Below are positions 5,771 through 9,580 of a stretch of 9,580 nucleotides of DNA, piece after piece; the stretch's first letter is position 1; each line of letters starts with the position of its first letter. This DNA comes from Parafilimonas sp. (lineage in GTDB: Bacteria > Bacteroidota > Bacteroidia > Chitinophagales > Chitinophagaceae). The position numbers and the translations under genes were made by a program. The notes under the pieces are model-generated. The model saw only the letters and a list, made by a program, of their open reading frames with translations. It made no database searches and was not told where the DNA came from. The stretch lies in NCBI GenBank assembly GCA_023251275.1, contig JAHEZC010000054.1:1-9580 (forward strand). The letters run 5' to 3'.

Positions 5771-8497
5771 TTATTTCACTTCGAAATGATATTTTCCTGA
5801 ACCGACATTCAGCACCACATATTCTTTTTCAATGCCTGTAACTTTTATCTCCTTTGCGGCAGATAAAGCATTCCCGCTTTCCAGGATATTTTCTGCACTT
5901 TTTGCAGGAACATAAATCGTCGCTATTGTATTTGCCGGAATTTCAACTTCGAGATGCAACATATCATTTTCATTTTTCCAGTGAGAACTTACAGTTCCAA
6001 AATATGTTTCTAAATCTGCATTAGCATAACTGAGGCTGCCACCAATATGCGGCATTATCCTGATGTGCTTATAGCCGGGAGCATCGGTGTATGTATCAAT
6101 GCCTGCCACTGTTCTGTAAAGCCAGTCGCCGATAGCGCCATAAGCATAATGATTAAATGAGTTCATTCCCGGAGTTTGAAAGGTGCTGTCAGGTTTCAGT
6201 CCATCCCATCTTTCCCAGATTGTCGTGGCGCCCATCTTTACCGGGTAAAGCCATGACGGATAAGTTTCCTGCATTAATAATTTATAAGCAATATCGGTGT
6301 AGCCAAAACGCGTAAGCACCTGACATAAATAAGGTGTGCCTAAAAAACCTGTGGTCAGGTGATCGTTGTAATCTTTGACATTTTGTGCCAGGCGGGCAGC
6401 AGCCTGTGCTCTTAATGCTTCCGGCAACATATCAAAGTTAAGTGCAAGCACGTAAGCTGTTTGCGTGCCGGAAACCAATCTTCCGCCCGGAGTCATATAT
6501 TCTTTCAGAAATGCCTCTTTAATATTTTGCAGCAGCTTTGTATATTTATCTGCATCATCTGCCTTTCCCAAAACATTTGCTGCATTGATCAGCAGTTGTG
6601 TGGAGCGGGCATAAAAACATTGCGCAATCAGGTATTTATCTGTCACAGCAGAGCGGCCATCATTGTCGTCGAAAGGACGATAGAATAACCAATCTCCAAA
6701 ATGAAAACCGGTATTCCATAAATAATTATTACTTCTGCCGGTCATAAAATCAACCCATGCCTTCATGCTTCCGTATTGCTGCTCCAGTATCTTTTTATCG
6801 CCAAAAGCAAGATACATGTTCCAGGGAATGATGGTTGCCACATCAGCCCAGCCAGCAGATCCTCCTGCTCCTTCACCCAAAACATTAGGCACTACAAAAG
6901 GCACACTGCCGCTCGACGATTGATCAGCAGCTACATCTTTGAGCCATTTGGAAAAGAAATTATTCACATTCATGTTATATGCTGCTGTACGTGAAAACAC
7001 CTGTGCATCACCAGTCCATCCCAATCGCTCATCACGTTGCGGGCAATCGGTTGGCACATCGAGGAAATTACCTTTTTGGCCCCACTGGATATTATGCTGC
7101 AGTTGATTGATCAATACATTTGAAGAACTGAATGTGCCTGTTTTCTTCATATCTGAATACAGGGCAACAGCCGTGAAATTATCAGGACTAACTTCACCGG
7201 GATAGCCTTCGACCTTGATGAACTGAAAACCGTGGAAAGTAAAATGCGGTTCAAAAGTTTCTTCAGCGCCTCCTTTTAAAAAATAAATATCCTGTGCTTT
7301 TGCAGCGCGGAGATTATCAATGTAAAAATTTCCTTCCTTGTCCAATACTTCAGCATGTGATATGGTGATCTTATCTCCTGCATTTCCTTTCACTTTCAAT
7401 ACCACCCAGCCAACAAGGTTTTGGCCGAAGTCAATAATTTTTTCTCCTTTAGGCGTACTAAATATCCTTACAGGTTTAAACGTTTCATGTTTTTTTACAA
7501 GCTCGTTATAAGTGCCGATTAAATTGTCATAAGAAAAATTGGCAACTTTTACACTGCTCCATTTGTTATCATCAAAACCCGGAAGTTCCCAGCCCGATTT
7601 TGCTTCACGCGCATCAATGATTTCGCCATCATAAATTTCGGAATTGCGGATAGAGCCTGCAACGGATTTCCAGTTTTCATCCGATACGATTGTTTCGGCA
7701 GTGCCATCGGAAAAAGTGATCGCCAACTGAAATAATAATGAAATATCTTTTCCATACGAGTTTTTATTTCCTCCCCAGGCCAAATATCCCCTGTACCATC
7801 CGTTACCCAATGTTACGGCTATTGCATTATTTCCGGTTTTGATCAATTGCGTTACATCGTACACCTGGTATTGCAATCTTTTATTGTACGAAGTCCAGCC
7901 GGGAGTTAAATAGGCATCGCCGACGCGCTGACCATTTATCTCCGCTTCATACAAACCATGCGCAGTGATATATGCAACTGCAGATTTAATTTTTTTGCCT
8001 GCTGGAAATTCTTTTCGGAATAACGGGCTGGGACGAAGGATTGAATCTTCTATATAGCCGGGCTGAATCCATTTTGCTTTCCAATCCGACAGATTTAATA
8101 ATCCCATTTGCCAGGAGGGAGGCGCACTCCATTCGGAAGCCTTATCACTGATATTATCCCACACCCTTATCTGCCAAAAATATTTTTTTCCTGATTGCAG
8201 TTCGCTTCCTTTATATACTACATGAACAGATGAATCAGAAGTAACTTTACCGGAACTCCAGGCAAGGTTTTTATTTTTTCCAAGTGATAAAAGATCACCG
8301 CCAACCCGAATTTCATAGGCAGTTTGCATCACATTTCTCTGATCAGAAATTGACTGCCAGCTTAACCGCGGGTCTTTTGCATCGAGGCCAACCGGATCGC
8401 TGAGATTTTCGCAGAGCAGGTTTTGCACTTTTACCTGTGCATAGCTTGCGAGGCAAAAGATTAGCATGGCAAACAGGAAGAATAATATTTTTTTCAT
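5771..8497 (-). CDS. Secreted GH78 alpha-L-rhamnosidase
   Basis: A complete 908-residue inverting glycosidase that releases terminal alpha-L-rhamnose from plant or microbial glycans and glycosides. The start chosen is the ATG at 8497, giving a signal peptide MKKILFFLFAMLIFCLASYA cut before Gln21. An upstream ATG at 8608 in the same frame adds 37 residues that bury the signal. Domain order by eye: Fn3-like N-terminal domain (about 22-134), Bac_rhamnosid_N carbohydrate-binding-like domain (about 150-320, with ITAHGLYEAEINGQRVGD), rhamnosidase beta domain (about 335-445, IIDFGQNLVGWV), (alpha/alpha)6 barrel (about 455-805) and C-terminal beta-sandwich (about 808-908). The signature DCPQRDERLGWTGD is at 484-497; by family knowledge Glu490 is the general acid, matching Glu636 of Streptomyces avermitilis Rha78A. 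The likely general base is Glu762 in TTIWERWDGL. Periplasmic or surface location is inferred. No SusC/SusD, sugar transporter or regulator is adjacent in the window. Confidence 0.94.
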   Translation of the reverse strand: MKKILFFLFAMLIFCLASYAQVKVQNLLCENLSDPVGLDAKDPRLSWQSISDQRNVMQTAYEIRVGGDLLSLGKNKNLAWSSGKVTSDSSVHVVYKGSELQSGKKYFWQIRVWDNISDKASEWSAPPSWQMGLLNLSDWKAKWIQPGYIEDSILRPSPLFRKEFPAGKKIKSAVAYITAHGLYEAEINGQRVGDAYLTPGWTSYNKRLQYQVYDVTQLIKTGNNAIAVTLGNGWYRGYLAWGGNKNSYGKDISLLFQLAITFSDGTAETIVSDENWKSVAGSIRNSEIYDGEIIDAREAKSGWELPGFDDNKWSSVKVANFSYDNLIGTYNELVKKHETFKPVRIFSTPKGEKIIDFGQNLVGWVVLKVKGNAGDKITISHAEVLDKEGNFYIDNLRAAKAQDIYFLKGGAEETFEPHFTFHGFQFIKVEGYPGEVSPDNFTAVALYSDMKKTGTFSSSNVLINQLQHNIQWGQKGNFLDVPTDCPQRDERLGWTGDAQVFSRTAAYNMNVNNFFSKWLKDVAADQSSSGSVPFVVPNVLGEGAGGSAGWADVATIIPWNMYLAFGDKKILEQQYGSMKAWVDFMTGRSNNYLWNTGFHFGDWLFYRPFDDNDGRSAVTDKYLIAQCFYARSTQLLINAANVLGKADDADKYTKLLQNIKEAFLKEYMTPGGRLVSGTQTAYVLALNFDMLPEALRAQAAARLAQNVKDYNDHLTTGFLGTPYLCQVLTRFGYTDIAYKLLMQETYPSWLYPVKMGATTIWERWDGLKPDSTFQTPGMNSFNHYAYGAIGDWLYRTVAGIDTYTDAPGYKHIRIMPHIGGSLSYANADLETYFGTVSSHWKNENDMLHLEVEIPANTIATIYVPAKSAENILESGNALSAAKEIKVTGIEKEYVVLNVGSGKYHFEVK

Positions 8498-8728
8498 GGC
8501 AAGATTTTGATTAAAAATAAGACAATGACAAAACAGATTTGCAAAATAAGTCTTTATACCGGTTAACAGTGATGGTCTGTCCTGATAGTCGCTTAAAATG
8601 AAGTTCAAAAATATTTCCGTTGACTATTAAAGTTCTTTATAAATGATCTTTTGGGCCGGTATTATATATTTTATGGTAATCGCGCCGTACAAAAAAATTC
8701 TATTTTCGGGTTTTTCAATCATTTCATC
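8498..8728. promoter_or_regulatory. Divergent intergenic region holding promoters for rhamnosidase and YyaL-like gene
   Basis: These 231 bases separate divergent starts, so promoters for both directions should lie here. No perfect Bacteroidota pair (TTG about 20 bases before TAnnTTTG) is visible. Weak candidates are, on the plus strand, TTGAC at 8620-8624 with ATCTTTTG at 8646-8653; and on the minus strand, a TTATTTTGC element at 8541-8549. A small inverted repeat TAAAG-TT-CTTTA lies at 8628-8639 between the two starts and could be an operator, but its arms are only five bases. The in-frame extension of the rhamnosidase ORF up to 8608 lies here and is not considered coding. Confidence 0.3.
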
Positions 8729-9580
8729 ATGCACAAATTCACAAACAGGCTAATCCATGAAACAAGTCCTTACCTTTTGCAGCATGCACATAATCCTGTT
8801 GATTGGTATGCCTGGGGGAATGAGGCTTTGCACCGGGCCAAAACTGAAGACAAACCTATGCTCGTAAGCATCGGCTATGCAGCCTGTCATTGGTGTCATG
8901 TGATGGAAAGGGAAAGTTTTGAAGATGAGGATACGGCAACCTTGATGAATGAATATTTTATCAACATAAAAATTGACCGCGAAGAGCGGCCTGATCTTGA
9001 CCATATTTATATGGATGCTGTACAGGCAATGTCAGGCAGCGGAGGCTGGCCTCTGAATGTTTTTCTTACACCCGAAGGCAAACCATTTTACGGTGGCACT
9101 TATTTTCCGCCCGTGCGTGCCTTTAGCCGCATGAGTTGGAAAGAGGTGCTTGAAGCAGTGCACCAGGCCTATAAAGAAAGAAAAGAAGAAATAATGACGC
9201 AGGCGCAGAACCTCACCGAGTATATGATGAATTCCAATTCTTTGGGCCAGAAGAAGAGCGATGACGCCAAAACACAGTCAAAAGAAACGTTAGATGAAAT
9301 AGCCAAAAATATACTGGCATCTGCAGATACAGCATGGGGCGGCTTTGGCTCAGCTCCAAAATTTCCGCAGACATTTTCGATTCAGTACCTGCTAAGAAAT
9401 TATTATTTTAAACAGCATGAGCCGTCACTGAAGCAGGCATTATTAAGTCTTGACAAAATGTCGCGGGGTGGTATTTTCGATCATTTGGGCGGAGGCTTTG
9501 CCAGGTACAGCACAGATAATAAATGGCTCGCGCCGCATTTTGAAAAAATGTTGTACGATAATGCATTGCTTATAACTGTT
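8729..9580 (+). CDS. YyaL/DUF255 thioredoxin-fold protein, N-terminal part (3' end outside window)
   Basis: The ATG at 8729 opens a frame that stays open to the last base (284 codons). The first residues ([20 protein letters not shown] followed by HNPVDWYAW) are the usual start of the YyaL / SPATA20 (DUF255) family, so the start is secure. A thioredoxin-like domain spans about residues 1-165. It carries a CHWC active-site-like motif at 53-56 in [16 protein letters not shown], followed by the family blocks [10 protein letters not shown] and [26 protein letters not shown]. From about residue 190 the second part begins, with [12 protein letters not shown] and [17 protein letters not shown]; this becomes an (alpha/alpha)6-barrel related to epimerases and glycosidases. 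Family members are about 670-700 residues, so some 400 are missing beyond the window. The biochemical role is not established. No signal peptide is visible, so a cytoplasmic location is inferred. It is divergent from the rhamnosidase, and nothing links them functionally. Confidence 0.92.
   Translation, partial: MHKFTNRLIHETSPYLLQHAHNPVDWYAWGNEALHRAKTEDKPMLVSIGYAACHWCHVMERESFEDEDTATLMNEYFINIKIDREERPDLDHIYMDAVQAMSGSGGWPLNVFLTPEGKPFYGGTYFPPVRAFSRMSWKEVLEAVHQAYKERKEEIMTQAQNLTEYMMNSNSLGQKKSDDAKTQSKETLDEIAKNILASADTAWGGFGSAPKFPQTFSIQYLLRNYYFKQHEPSLKQALLSLDKMSRGGIFDHLGGGFARYSTDNKWLAPHFEKMLYDNALLITV

Noticed and set aside
8498..8608. In-frame N-terminal extension of the rhamnosidase to the ATG at 8608
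   Set aside because: It would place 37 residues in front of a clear Sec signal peptide; the ATG at 8497 gives a normal exported protein.
8750..9004. Minus-strand 84-codon ORF
   Set aside because: It is fully antisense to the conserved thioredoxin domain of the YyaL-like gene.

Overview
The window looks like chromosomal DNA of a Bacteroidota member, most likely Chitinophagaceae or a near relative (inferred from protein character only). The supporting signs are a TamB gene overlapping a lipoprotein-type Omp85 partner (TamL), which is a Bacteroidota arrangement; an AT-leaning composition; starts without strong Shine-Dalgarno sequences; and a secreted GH78 glycosidase. No RNA genes, CRISPR arrays or insertion sequences were seen.

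Layout. (1) 1-3673, plus strand: the 3' end of tamB, then complete tamL, joined by an ATGA overlap. Together they form an outer-membrane/periplasm-spanning module for inserting or exporting envelope proteins or lipids. (2) 3674-4031: intergenic, with one doubtful 64-codon minus-strand ORF. (3) 4032-5698, minus strand: a broken ligD, the bacterial non-homologous end-joining ligase. The C-terminal polymerase (POL) module is a clean 317-codon ORF. The ligase module 5' of it is a pseudogene with two in-frame stops, three apparent one-base frameshifts in A/T runs, and a further stop exactly at the LIG-POL linker. The phosphoesterase and most of the nucleotidyltransferase module are missing. (4) 5771-8497, minus strand: a complete secreted GH78 alpha-L-rhamnosidase whose stop lies just outside the truncated edge of the ligD remnant. 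(5) 8498-8728: divergent intergenic region. (6) 8729 to the end, plus strand: the first 284 codons of a YyaL/DUF255 thioredoxin-fold protein.

The genes do not form one pathway. tamB and tamL are a functional pair; the rhamnosidase and the YyaL-like protein appear to be independent genes. The most notable observation is the uneven decay of ligD: an apparently preserved POL domain in the same frame as, and directly after, a riddled ligase domain. I did not find a convincing undescribed multigene system.
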